Numbered from the stretch's first letter, positions 1 through 7,871 are shown. The stretch is 15,470 bases of DNA from Methanocorpusculum sp. (GCA_030539595.1 JAUNXW010000022.1:1-15470); one strand, 5' to 3'. Numbers and translations: made by a program. The notes: generated from the sequence alone by a model not told the origin.

Positions 1-50
1 GTGGCTTTCGTGGTGCAGCGAAATAAAACCGCACCTCAACAAACCAACTT
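1..50. repeat. Arm of a dispersed repeat, cut by the window start
   Basis: These bases match the right arm of the palindrome at 9197-9246 base for base with few mismatches (shared cores TTCGTGGTG, AGCGAAATA and CAACA). The first 15 bases are also the exact reverse complement of part of the left arm (within 9010-9027). The element therefore probably continues to the left of the window. The rest of 51-233 shows only a short palindromic stretch around 126-137 and the ppx promoter. A reading frame spans 1-231, but its product is Thr/Asn/Gln/Pro-rich and of low complexity, and I do not consider it a gene. Confidence 0.6.
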
Positions 51-198
51 ACCCAAAATAAACTCAAAGACCAACAGTAAACTTACACGAAACACACCCG
101 CACCACAACGCAAGCCCTTCTGTCTTGCTACGCGAAGCGAGTTCACTACATCCACCTCGCAAAACAACCCCCAAATCTCACAAGTCTCATTCAATTAC

Positions 199-206
199 AA
201 TTATAT
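199..206 (+). promoter_or_regulatory. Likely TATA box for the ppx operon
   Basis: AATTATAT is centred about 31 bases before the ppx ATG. With the archaeal spacing of about 26-27 bases from box centre to transcription start, the mRNA would begin only about 4 bases before the start codon. No Shine-Dalgarno-like sequence precedes the ATG, which fits a nearly leaderless transcript. The box is inferred from position and composition only. Confidence 0.35.
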
Positions 207-233
207 CATTGAAAAAACCATAACAAACTAATA

Positions 234-1145
234 ATGTACGGCGTAATCGACATAGGCTCAAACACAATAAGGCTTGCCCTCTACAAAATAATCGACAACA
301 AAATCGAAATGATGCTCAACAAAAAATACACCGCAGGTCTTGCACAGTACATCAAAAAACAGCACCTCGAACCAAGAGGAATAAAAACAGCCGTAGACGT
401 CTTAAACGAATACAACCTCATCCTTGAACACATCAGAGTAAAGCGCCTGTACATATTCGCAACCGCAGTATTCAGAAACATAGACAACACAGAAGAAGTC
501 CTTGCCGAAATAAAAGAAAAATGCGGACTGAAAATTCAAATACTCACAGGCGACGAAGAAGCCGCATACGACTATTACGGAGCAGTTCAAAACTCAGACC
601 TCACAGACGGTCTCTTAGTCGACATAGGCGGAGGAAGCACAGAACTTGTAGTCTATGAAAACAAAAAAATAATCCACACCGCATCAATACCCGCAGGCTC
701 TCTTACAACATACAACTCATTCGTAAAAAACATCATCCCCGACGTCTCGGAAATCGAAGAAATAAAAAAGTTCGTAAACAGTGAACTCGAAAGAATCAGC
801 CTGCCCGAACTTAAATCCGACATCATCTGCGGCGTTGGCGGTTCAATTCGCGCAAGCCTCAAAGTTTTAAAAGAACTGCACGAAGACATCAAAAACGAAT
901 ACGACATCTCAGCCCTCGACGAAATATTTTCGATGATTCAAACCGACAAACGCGAAATAACCTCGCTCATCCTTGCAGCAGCTCCGGAGCGAATTCATAC
1001 ACTCATCTGCGGAATAACAATCTTAAAAACGGTCGCAGAACATTTCGGCTCAAAAAACGTCATCGTCAGTAAATCGGGCGTAAGAGAAGGTTTCCTCTGC
1101 TACCAGCTCGAACAAAAAGGAGTAATTTCATGCTGCCGGAAATAA
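234..1145 (+). CDS. ppx: Ppx/GppA-family exopolyphosphatase
   Basis: The 303-residue protein belongs to the Ppx/GppA branch of the ASKHA (actin-like ATPase) fold. Members remove terminal phosphate from inorganic polyphosphate or, in some cases, the 5' phosphate of pppGpp. Visible motifs are the first phosphate-binding loop DIGSNT (residues 6-11), TAVFRN (77-82), GDEEA with the catalytic-type acidic pair (106-110), the second phosphate loop VDIGGGSTEL (129-138), GVGGSIR (200-206) and SGVREGFL near the C-terminus (291-298). It is the short form, without the C-terminal HD domain of the long E. coli-type enzymes. It is first in the operon and overlaps ppk by 16 bases, so exopolyphosphatase is much the likelier activity; archaea generally lack pppGpp signalling. 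All 14 Asn codons are AAC, unlike genes at the end of this operon. Confidence 0.9.
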   Translation: MYGVIDIGSNTIRLALYKIIDNKIEMMLNKKYTAGLAQYIKKQHLEPRGIKTAVDVLNEYNLILEHIRVKRLYIFATAVFRNIDNTEEVLAEIKEKCGLKIQILTGDEEAAYDYYGAVQNSDLTDGLLVDIGGGSTELVVYENKKIIHTASIPAGSLTTYNSFVKNIIPDVSEIEEIKKFVNSELERISLPELKSDIICGVGGSIRASLKVLKELHEDIKNEYDISALDEIFSMIQTDKREITSLILAAAPERIHTLICGITILKTVAEHFGSKNVIVSKSGVREGFLCYQLEQKGVISCCRK

Positions 1146-3235
1146 TCGTTCCAGAATACACCCAGAACAGAGAACTCTCATGGCTCAAATTCAACGAAAG
1201 AGTTCTCGCAGAAGCCGCAGACGAAGCCGTTCCATTAATGGAACGGCTGAAATTCGTCGCGATATTCACAAGCAACCTCGACGAATTCTTCATGATTCGC
1301 GTCGGCAGTCTCTACGATTTAAAACACGTCAACGATTCGGTAGACAACCGCTCGGGAATGACCTACAGCCAGCAGCTTGACGCCGTATTTGCCGCAGTCA
1401 AACCTCTTTACGCAAAAGCCGAAGAGGTATATCTGAACATTGAAACAAAGCTCAGACGTCATAAAATCTCAAACCTCTCGACTGCCGAGCTGAACGCATC
1501 ACAGAAAAAATTCATCGAAGTCTATTACAAAAGGGAGATTGAGCCGATTATCTCCCCGCAGATTGTAGATTCACATCACCCGTTCCCTCACCTGAGAAGT
1601 AAAGTCATTTACGCAGGCGCTCTCTTAAAAGACAGCGGGCGCTCTTTCTTCGGAGTTGTCCCCGTTCCCCAAACTCTGCCCGAAATTGTTTATCTTCCGG
1701 GAAGCACGCTGAAATTTGTTCGAACCGAAGAAATTCTCTTAGACCATCTGGAAAGCATCTTCAACATGTATGATACCGCAGAAAAAACTCTGCTCTGCGT
1801 CACAAGAAACGCCGACATCAACCCAAACGATGAGGCGTTCGATATCAACAGCGACTTCAGAATCAAAATGCAGAAACTGCTCTCCAAAAGAAAACGTCTT
1901 GACCCCGTAAGACTTGAGCTTTCAAACGACATCAGCGACCGCTCAAAAAATCATTTTTGTCATGCCCTGAAAATCACGGAAGAACAGATTTACATCTCAA
2001 AAGTTCCAATGAAACTCGGTTATGTCTACTCATTGTATGACAAACTTTCTCCCGCACAGAAAAAAGTTCTTGAATACAAAGAATTTTCGCCGTGTCGTTC
2101 ACCTTCGGTTATTTCAGGCGTGAGCATGTTTCGTCAGGTCTCAAAGCACGATATTCTTCTTTCGTATCCGTTTGAAAGCATGAAACCGTTCCTTGACCTC
2201 GTGAAAGAAGCGGCTTACGACAAGGACGTCATCTCAATAAAAATTACAATCTACCGCCTTGCCAAGCGCACAAAACTTGTGGATTACCTCTGCACCGCAG
2301 CGGAAAACGGAAAAGACGTTACTGTTATGATTGAACTGCGTGCGAGATTTGACGAGCAGAATAATATCGACTGGTCTGAGCGTCTTGAAGATGCGGGCTG
2401 TAAAATCATCTACGGGTTTGAAGACTACAAAGTTCACTCAAAAATCTGCCTGATTACGAGAAAAGAAAAAACCGAAGTGAAATACTATGTTCAGGTTGGA
2501 ACGGGCAACTACAACGAAAAAACCGCGGAGCTGTACACTGACCTTTCGCTGATGACGGCAAATCAGATAATCGGGCGCGAAGCAAACGATTTCTTCAAAA
2601 ACATGGCTGTAGGAAATCTTGAAGGTTCATACACCAACCTTCTGGTATCACCGGTCAGCCTTAAAAGCACTGTCCTTAAACTCATTGACGAAGAAATCGC
2701 AAAAGGCAGTGAAGGACGCATAAGAATTAAAATAAATTCGATAACAGATGTCGACATCATGGAAAAATTCAAGGAAGCCTCATGTTCTGGCGTTAAAATC
2801 GAATTAATGGTCAGGGGTATCTGCTGTATTCTGCCGGATATGCCCGGAAGAACTGAAAATATTACGGTAAAAAGCATTGTCGGCAGATTTCTTGAGCATT
2901 CAAGGATTTACTGTTTCGGAAAAGCCGATGAAGAGATTATGTATATCTCATCGGCAGATTTTATGACGAGAAACACCGAACGCAGAGTTGAGGTTGCGTG
3001 CAGAATTTTTGATTCGGAAGTTCAGAAAAGAATAAGACATATTCTGGACGTTGTCTGGTCTGACAATGTAAAGGGCAGAATTCTTCAGTCTGACGGAAAC
3101 TACACAAGAATCGATTCATCAAAAGAACCTGTTAACAGCCAGCTGGTTTTTTTGAACGAAGCATTGGTAGCCGAACCTCAGGCAATTGAGGTGACACGCA
3201 AAATTGTCAAACCATTAAAACAGGAGAGTAAATAA
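1130..3235 (+). CDS. ppk: Polyphosphate kinase (PPK1 type)
   Basis: The 701-residue protein makes long-chain polyphosphate from ATP reversibly, through a phosphohistidine. The N-terminal domain carries the PPK1 signature around ELSWLKFNERVL (15-26) and FTSNLDEFFMIRVG (46-59). The catalytic histidine is in KVHSK (H436, matching E. coli H435), followed by GTGNYNEKTAELYTDL (458-473). The second conserved histidine is H590 in GRFLEHSRIY (585-594), and RNTERRVEV (614-622) closes the C-terminal catalytic domain. Length is normal for PPK1. The ATG at 1130 has a GGAG at 1119-1122 and lies inside the end of ppx, so translation is probably coupled. Asn codons are all AAC (14 of 14) up to residue about 270, then mixed (10 of 18 AAC), a shift inside one gene. 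Confidence 0.95.
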   Translation: MLPEIIVPEYTQNRELSWLKFNERVLAEAADEAVPLMERLKFVAIFTSNLDEFFMIRVGSLYDLKHVNDSVDNRSGMTYSQQLDAVFAAVKPLYAKAEEVYLNIETKLRRHKISNLSTAELNASQKKFIEVYYKREIEPIISPQIVDSHHPFPHLRSKVIYAGALLKDSGRSFFGVVPVPQTLPEIVYLPGSTLKFVRTEEILLDHLESIFNMYDTAEKTLLCVTRNADINPNDEAFDINSDFRIKMQKLLSKRKRLDPVRLELSNDISDRSKNHFCHALKITEEQIYISKVPMKLGYVYSLYDKLSPAQKKVLEYKEFSPCRSPSVISGVSMFRQVSKHDILLSYPFESMKPFLDLVKEAAYDKDVISIKITIYRLAKRTKLVDYLCTAAENGKDVTVMIELRARFDEQNNIDWSERLEDAGCKIIYGFEDYKVHSKICLITRKEKTEVKYYVQVGTGNYNEKTAELYTDLSLMTANQIIGREANDFFKNMAVGNLEGSYTNLLVSPVSLKSTVLKLIDEEIAKGSEGRIRIKINSITDVDIMEKFKEASCSGVKIELMVRGICCILPDMPGRTENITVKSIVGRFLEHSRIYCFGKADEEIMYISSADFMTRNTERRVEVACRIFDSEVQKRIRHILDVVWSDNVKGRILQSDGNYTRIDSSKEPVNSQLVFLNEALVAEPQAIEVTRKIVKPLKQESK

Positions 3236-3955
3236 ATGGATTATTCAATTTCAACCCACTGTCTGATAAGTAAACCTTTGAAAGATGCGCTTGATGAACT
3301 TGAAAAACATACTAAGTTCGTAGAAGTAATGTCAGACGGGCTTCATCTTTTATCGGACGCAAAACTTTTGTCCGAGTATGATTTCAAATACAGCATTCAC
3401 GCTCCTTCGCGCGGAGTAAACATAGCTTCGGTTCTCGAACCGATAAGACGAGCAACCGTTGACGTAGTCAAAGCGATGTTTCCTATTGCGTCTGAGTTTA
3501 ACGCGCCCGTTGTGATTCACCCCGGATATTTTGCGTGGGAAAATGAACAGGAGACAGCCAAAAATGCGCTGAAAAAATCGCTTGCCGAAATTTCAGCGTC
3601 CGCAAATGATTACGGTGTGAGATTTTTCATAGAAAATATGGGCAACTGGGGTTATTTCTTTTTGAAGACCAAAGAAGACATCCCTTTATTAAACGGCGCA
3701 GAATTTTGTCTTGATGTTGGTCATGCAAACGAGGTCGGCGTCCTTGATGAATTTCTGAAAGTTAAGTTCAGCCACATTCATCTTCACGACAACAACGGAA
3801 AAAAAGACAGCCATTGGGCTGTCGGAGAAGGAAATATTTCTTTCGCGCAAGTTATGAAAAAGATTAAGGAAAACAGGGTTGAGCATCCTGTAATCGAAGT
3901 AGAATCACTTGAAGGCGCTCTTTTGAGCCTTGAACGGCTCAGAGGTTTTGAATGA
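3236..3955 (+). CDS. TIM-barrel sugar phosphate isomerase/epimerase-like protein (AP endonuclease 2 fold)
   Basis: The 239-residue protein looks like the xylose isomerase-like TIM-barrel family, which includes endonuclease IV and many sugar isomerases and epimerases. Candidate divalent-metal ligands fall in family order at strand ends: H55 (SIHAP), H95 (VIHPG), E133 (FIEN), D160 and H163 (LDVGH), H180/H182/H184 and D185 (HIHLHDN), E198 (GEG) and E221 (IEVES). The barrel is short but complete. The ATG directly follows the ppk stop codon, with GGAG at 3223-3226. The substrate cannot be read from sequence; sugar phosphate isomerase/epimerase is a family label, and a DNA-repair nuclease is less likely because endonuclease IV is longer and has more ligands. 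Position suggests a link to phosphate or polyphosphate metabolism, but that is inference. Confidence 0.75.
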   Translation: MDYSISTHCLISKPLKDALDELEKHTKFVEVMSDGLHLLSDAKLLSEYDFKYSIHAPSRGVNIASVLEPIRRATVDVVKAMFPIASEFNAPVVIHPGYFAWENEQETAKNALKKSLAEISASANDYGVRFFIENMGNWGYFFLKTKEDIPLLNGAEFCLDVGHANEVGVLDEFLKVKFSHIHLHDNNGKKDSHWAVGEGNISFAQVMKKIKENRVEHPVIEVESLEGALLSLERLRGFE

Positions 3956-4695
3956 AATTCAGATGGGAAATTAAACTGAGTATTGTCCTGATACTTTTAA
4001 CAGCAGCTGTCTATGCTGTAAAAATTGCGGTAATCGGAGATGACGGTTCAAGCAATACTCTGACTTATATTTTCAACGCTCTGGGTTTTCTTCCGCTGAA
4101 TGTTTTGTTTGTGACGCTGATAATTAACGGGCTTTTGTCGGTTCGTGAAAAACGCGAGAGGTCGGAAAAGATGAAGATGGTTCTTGGCGCGTTTTTTTCC
4201 GAGTTCGGTTCAACTCTTCTTAGAACATTTGTTGCGTGCGATACAAATCCCAATAAAATCCGCGGGGTTATGAATGTCAGTAAAAGCTGGAAGAGGGCTG
4301 ATTTTGCAAAAGCCGCGAAAGAGATTGATGAAATATGTCCTGTGATGAATCCTGATGCATCGGATTTGATAAAGATAAGAGATATACTTTCCAAAAATCA
4401 TGATTTTCTTCTTCGTGCGGTTGAAAATCCTGCATTCCTTGAGGAGAATAGGATTACAAAACTTATGCAGGAGCTGTTTCATCTGGATGAGGAACTGAGA
4501 AGCCGCGGAGATATTGATGCACTGCCGGTGTCTGATATCAGTCATCTTGCAGGAGATGTCAACAGGGTTTACTGCACTTTGTCTGCTGTGTGGCTTTCGC
4601 ATATGGAGTATTTGTCGGAGAATTATCAGTATCTTTTGTCGCTTGCGCTCAGGAGAAGTCCGTTTATGGAAGAAGATGATGTGGTTGTAAGGTGA
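3952..4695 (+). CDS. Two-helix membrane protein with helical cytoplasmic domain, function unknown
   Basis: I do not recognise a named family for this 247-residue protein. It has two hydrophobic segments, about residues 8-28 and 36-63, joined by a short polar loop (GDDGSSN). The second ends at a strongly basic stretch (REKRERSEKMK, 65-75), which by the positive-inside rule places the remaining 180 residues in the cytoplasm. That part appears all helical, with a distinctive Trp/His/Tyr-rich C-terminal block (HLAGDVNRVY 198-207, WLSHMEYLSENYQYL 214-228, LALRRSPF 231-238). The start overlaps the upstream stop by four bases (ATGA), indicating translational coupling. Only 3 of 13 Asn codons are AAC, the opposite of ppx. 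A membrane anchor, sensor or scaffold for polyphosphate enzymes is possible but unproven. Confidence 0.7.
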   Translation: MKFRWEIKLSIVLILLTAAVYAVKIAVIGDDGSSNTLTYIFNALGFLPLNVLFVTLIINGLLSVREKRERSEKMKMVLGAFFSEFGSTLLRTFVACDTNPNKIRGVMNVSKSWKRADFAKAAKEIDEICPVMNPDASDLIKIRDILSKNHDFLLRAVENPAFLEENRITKLMQELFHLDEELRSRGDIDALPVSDISHLAGDVNRVYCTLSAVWLSHMEYLSENYQYLLSLALRRSPFMEEDDVVVR

Positions 4696-4721
4696 TTTTG
4701 TTTAACGATTGAGTTCAGAGT

Positions 4722-4832
4722 ATTCACATGACGATTGGACAGACTTCTTACCACAGTGAGTTTGTCCAATAGAGCTTGTCCAATCGTCATGTGAATCTGT
4801 TTGACAAGATTTTTTCACGATTGGACAAACTC
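4722..4832. repeat. Cluster of inverted short repeats (TTGTCCAAT/ATTGGACAA motif)
   Basis: Bases 4722-4741 and 4777-4796 form a perfect 20-base inverted repeat with a 35-base loop. The loop holds TTGTCCAAT (4762-4770), part of a second perfect 13-base inverted pair, 4758-4770 with 4820-4832. Counting a one-mismatch form at 4800-4808, the core motif occurs five times here in both orientations. Related copies lie in most other gaps of the window. A run of six T follows at 4810-4815, so the folded RNA could also end transcription of the ppx operon. The stretch 4696-4893 contains no gene. Confidence 0.75.
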
Positions 4833-4893
4833 AACACATTACAATCCCACTATCTAAATTCATTACGCATTAGCGCCAATATTTATTACACAA

Positions 4894-6228
4894 ATGCCGA
4901 TTCATCCAATAGACTACAGATATGGAACGCCGGAAATGAAAAACATCTGGACGGAAGAATATCGTTTCAAATGTATAGTTAAAGCCGAGTGTGCTCTCGC
5001 ACACGCTGAAAGCGTTGTTGGAATGATTCCAAAAGAAGACGCCGACAAAATAGAACAGTCGGCTCTGAAAGCTTCCAATGCACGAGCCAAAGAAATTGAG
5101 GCTGAAATAAACCATGACACAATGGCAGTCATCAGAGCAATAACCGAAGTCTGCGGGGACGCGGGAAGATGGGTTCACTACGGGGCAACTTCAAATGATA
5201 TCTTAGATACCGCTACGGGCCTTCAATTAAAAGATTCCCTGAACCTCATCGAAACAAAACTCAAAGACCTGCTTGCAGTTCTTCTCAAGCGTGCGGATGA
5301 GACCAAAAATCTTGTATGCATTGCAAGAACCCATGGTCAGCATGGTGTCCCCACAACTTACGGGCTTCGTTTCGCCATCTGGGCTTCTGAAGTTGCAAGA
5401 CACATTGAAAGGCTCAGAGAAATCAGACCGAGAGCTGTTGTAGGTCAGATGACAGGAGCTGTTGGAACAATGGCTGCGATGGGCAGTAATGGAATTGATG
5501 TTCAGCGCGAAATGATGAAATATCTAAAGATAGGTTCTGTCGATGTCTCATGTCAGGTTATTTCAAGAGACAGATATGCTGAATATATTTTCATGCTCGC
5601 AAACATTGCAACAACTTTAGATAAAATCGGTGTTGAGATTCGTTCTCTTCAAAGAACAGAAATTGGTGAGGTCGAGGAGGCTTTCGGCAAAAAACAGGTC
5701 GGTTCATCGACAATGCCTCATAAGAGAAACCCGATTAAATCCGAGCAGGTCTGCGGTCTGGCAAGAATTGTTCGAAGTATGATTGAGCCTGCTTTGATGA
5801 ATAACACTCTTTGGGACGAAAGAGATTTGACAAACTCATCGACAGAAAGAATCACATTCCCCGAGGCTACAATCCTGACAGATCACTGTCTTAAGCTTAT
5901 GACAAGTGTGTTAACCAATCTGACAATTAAAGAGGATGCGGTTGAACGTAATCTGAATTATCTGCACGGTGTGAATCTTGCCGAATCGGTTATGATTGAA
6001 CTGACAAAGCGGGGAATGAACAGGCAGGATGCGCATGAAATTATACGCGAGAGTTCTATGGAGGCGCTCGCAAAACAGAGCCCGTTAAAAGATATTCTTT
6101 CCGAGAAGACGGAGATTACAAAATATATTTCGCCCGAAGAACTCAAAGGTCTGCTTAACGCAAAATCATACATAGGTCTTGCGGTTGAGCAGGTGGATAA
6201 TCTTATCAGAAAACTTGAGGTGTTATAA
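4894..6228 (+). CDS. purB: Adenylosuccinate lyase
   Basis: This 444-residue member of the fumarase/aspartase superfamily cleaves fumarate from SAICAR and from adenylosuccinate, acting twice in purine synthesis. Visible elements are NHDT (73-76), HYGATSND (95-102), RTHGQHG with the catalytic acid His (145-151, H147) and the signature loop SSTMPHKRNP carrying the catalytic Ser (271-280). Length fits the 430-450-residue bacterial and archaeal class. The ATG is chosen because the N-terminus IHPIDYRYGTPEM is the usual start of this family; no clear Shine-Dalgarno precedes it. It appears monocistronic, bounded by the repeat cluster upstream and a T-run downstream, and no other purine genes are nearby. 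Confidence 0.95.
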   Translation: MPIHPIDYRYGTPEMKNIWTEEYRFKCIVKAECALAHAESVVGMIPKEDADKIEQSALKASNARAKEIEAEINHDTMAVIRAITEVCGDAGRWVHYGATSNDILDTATGLQLKDSLNLIETKLKDLLAVLLKRADETKNLVCIARTHGQHGVPTTYGLRFAIWASEVARHIERLREIRPRAVVGQMTGAVGTMAAMGSNGIDVQREMMKYLKIGSVDVSCQVISRDRYAEYIFMLANIATTLDKIGVEIRSLQRTEIGEVEEAFGKKQVGSSTMPHKRNPIKSEQVCGLARIVRSMIEPALMNNTLWDERDLTNSSTERITFPEATILTDHCLKLMTSVLTNLTIKEDAVERNLNYLHGVNLAESVMIELTKRGMNRQDAHEIIRESSMEALAKQSPLKDILSEKTEITKYISPEELKGLLNAKSYIGLAVEQVDNLIRKLEVL

Positions 6229-6234
6229 AAATAA

Positions 6235-6241
6235 TTTTTTT
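6235..6241 (+). terminator. Oligo-T terminator after purB
   Basis: Seven consecutive T start seven bases after the purB stop codon, in an A+T-rich context. Archaeal RNA polymerase commonly stops at such runs without a hairpin. The gene on the other side converges, so a stop here is expected. Confidence 0.5.
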
Positions 6242-6265
6242 AAGGTCAGAGAAACTTTCCAATGG

Positions 6266-6296
6266 ATTCGCATAACGATTGAACAAGCTCTCTTAG
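6266..6296 (-). repeat. Copy of the short intergenic repeat, reverse orientation
   Basis: This stretch aligns with 4722-4750 (ATTC.CAT.ACGATTG.ACA then a CTCTTA-like end) and is the reverse complement of the copies at 8937 and 15183. It lies between the convergent purB and transporter genes. The core is degenerate here (ATTGAACAAG). Confidence 0.6.
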
Positions 6297-6325
6297 ATAA
6301 AAATCCCGGATTATAATTTAACCGC

Positions 6326-7558
6326 TCAAAAAATCATTCCAATCATCATTATCCACCCGCAGTAAACAGCCGACGCAATAACCGTAACAATTGCTCCAGT
6401 CTTAAAATACTGTATAAAGCTCAGGCTCTCACCGCTTTTTTCCGCGTGCTGAATAACAATAATTGTTGAAGCCGCTCCAAGAATTGTCAGAGTTCCAGCA
6501 CACGTAGTTCCCGCAACAGCAGCCATATACATGGGAAGAGCAGCCCCTGCTGTTTCAAGCACCGGAAGAATCATTAAAACAAACGGCACGTTTGAAACAA
6601 ACTGTGAAACAATCACACCTGTAAAAAGCAGAACCGGAACGGATGTTGAAATCGAATCCGGAAGAAGTGTCTGAATAAATCCGCTGTTCCATACAGCAGC
6701 CATCAGAATAAACATTGAAGCGAAGAACAGCAGTGTAGTATAGTCAACATTTTTCAAAAGTTCGACGCGTTTTCTTGAAAAAATCAGAAGAGGGGCAGCA
6801 GCTGCCGCTGCAATTAACACAAACGGCAGTTCGATTGAAAAAACGGACAGAACAATTCTTGCAATAATCATTGCAATAACTATCACAAACGAAATTTTAC
6901 ATAGCCCCGCAAGTTTGTAATCTGTAACATCAGTTTCAATTTCCGCTGCGGCAACATCATCCTTTACAGAAATCGAAAGAATGAAATAAACAACTGCGAG
7001 TGAAATCAGCGCAGGAACAAGCAGGTATAAAGCAAATGTCGGGAATGCATAAGGTACACCTTCTGACATTGCAATCAAAAGATTCTGCGGGTTTCCAATA
7101 GGTGTGACAGAACTTCCAAAAGTCACAGAAAAACACAGCGCAAGAAGCATGGTTTTTGCAGGCAGATTATATTTTTTCGCGCAGAACAAAGCAATTGGCG
7201 TCCCAATAATTGCTATTGTGTCGTTCATCAGAAACGCAGAAGCAAGAGCCGTCACCGCAATAAAAATCAGAAGCACTCTTTTTTTTGTCTTCGCTTTAGC
7301 GAAAGCCGAAACTGATACACTGTGTAAAATCCCTGATTTATCGAGCGCTGCCCCAAAGATAAACATCAGAAACAGGAAAACAATAACTTCATAATTTATT
7401 GCAAAGACTGCGTCCTGAACAGAAATACACTGAAAGATGATAGCAGCGACAGCTCCTGCCGTCATAATAACCCATATCGGCAGTTTTCTTTTTCCGATGT
7501 GTCTTACAATTATCAGTAAAAAAACCAAGGCGACGATAAAAACAGCAATTGGAATCAT
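6326..7558 (-). CDS. ArsB/NhaD/CitMHS-type ion transporter
   Basis: The 410-residue protein is very hydrophobic, with roughly ten membrane segments in two similar halves, as in the ion transporter superfamily of arsenite, citrate/anion and Na+/H+ carriers. The first half carries FLMNDTIAIIGTPIAL (109-124) followed by TPIGNPQNLLIA (152-163), the conserved re-entrant loop. The second half carries SQFVSNVPFVLMILP (318-332), then GTLTILGAAST (355-365). In the usual YbiR/ArsB-like form I would expect Asn in that last loop (GNLTLIGAAAN), but Thr stands at 356 and 365. No arsenical genes are near, so an arsenite role is unsupported; an organic or inorganic anion is more likely. A GGTGA sits just before the ATG. 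It follows alba by 20 bases and may share its transcript. Confidence 0.85.
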   Translation of the reverse strand: MIPIAVFIVALVFLLIIVRHIGKRKLPIWVIMTAGAVAAIIFQCISVQDAVFAINYEVIVFLFLMFIFGAALDKSGILHSVSVSAFAKAKTKKRVLLIFIAVTALASAFLMNDTIAIIGTPIALFCAKKYNLPAKTMLLALCFSVTFGSSVTPIGNPQNLLIAMSEGVPYAFPTFALYLLVPALISLAVVYFILSISVKDDVAAAEIETDVTDYKLAGLCKISFVIVIAMIIARIVLSVFSIELPFVLIAAAAAAPLLIFSRKRVELLKNVDYTTLLFFASMFILMAAVWNSGFIQTLLPDSISTSVPVLLFTGVIVSQFVSNVPFVLMILPVLETAGAALPMYMAAVAGTTCAGTLTILGAASTIIVIQHAEKSGESLSFIQYFKTGAIVTVIASAVYCGWIMMIGMIF

Positions 7559-7578
7559 GTCACCCGAAAGAAATTATA

Positions 7579-7848
7579 TTATGTTTTTTTGAGAACAATC
7601 TCAATTGTGGAAATATTTGTCGGACCGTTGTCTGTTTCGACAAGGTCTGTTGATATTGAAACGCTTTTTTTGACAACATCTTTCAGAAACTGACGCACGG
7701 AAATTTCTGCTGTATCCACTGCGCGAACTATTGCTTTCCCTCTTGCTCTTATGGTTACTTCCGAAACTCCGTTGTTGAACTGTGTCACAACCGCAAGGAC
7801 ATAATTCATTACGGGTTTAGTACCTACCAGTACTGTGTTGTCATCCAT
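7579..7848 (-). CDS. albA: Alba DNA/RNA-binding chromatin protein
   Basis: The 89-residue protein matches the Alba family, small dimeric proteins that coat archaeal DNA and also bind RNA. The N-terminal VGTKPVMNYV (8-17) holds K11, the lysine equivalent to the acetylation-sensitive K16 of Sulfolobus Alba. The helix TIRARGKAI-RAVDTAEI (32-49) is the family signature, and the C-terminal strand (NISTIEIVLK) completes the fold. It starts 23 bases after the asd stop and lies before the transporter gene. A TATA-like box in the last codons of asd suggests it can be transcribed by itself, in keeping with the abundance expected of a chromatin protein. Confidence 0.92.
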   Translation of the reverse strand: MDDNTVLVGTKPVMNYVLAVVTQFNNGVSEVTIRARGKAIVRAVDTAEISVRQFLKDVVKKSVSISTDLVETDNGPTNISTIEIVLKKT

Positions 7849-7871
7849 TTTGTCAATACTATTGGAGTTGT

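Noticed and set aside
1..231. A 76-codon frame beginning with GTG at the window edge and ending just before ppx
   Set aside because: The product is low-complexity (Thr, Asn, Gln, Pro), has no recognisable fold, overlaps a dispersed repeat arm and contains the ppx TATA box.
4210..4602. 130-codon minus-strand frame
   Set aside because: It lies antisense to the membrane-protein gene, which has better start context, topology and operon coupling.
4722..4832. CRISPR-like array
   Set aside because: The motifs alternate in orientation, spacing is irregular and short, and no cas genes are near.
7579..7590. T-run as alba terminator
   Set aside because: The T-run on the plus strand is the Lys-Lys-Thr coding end of alba (A-run on its own strand), so it cannot stop alba transcription.
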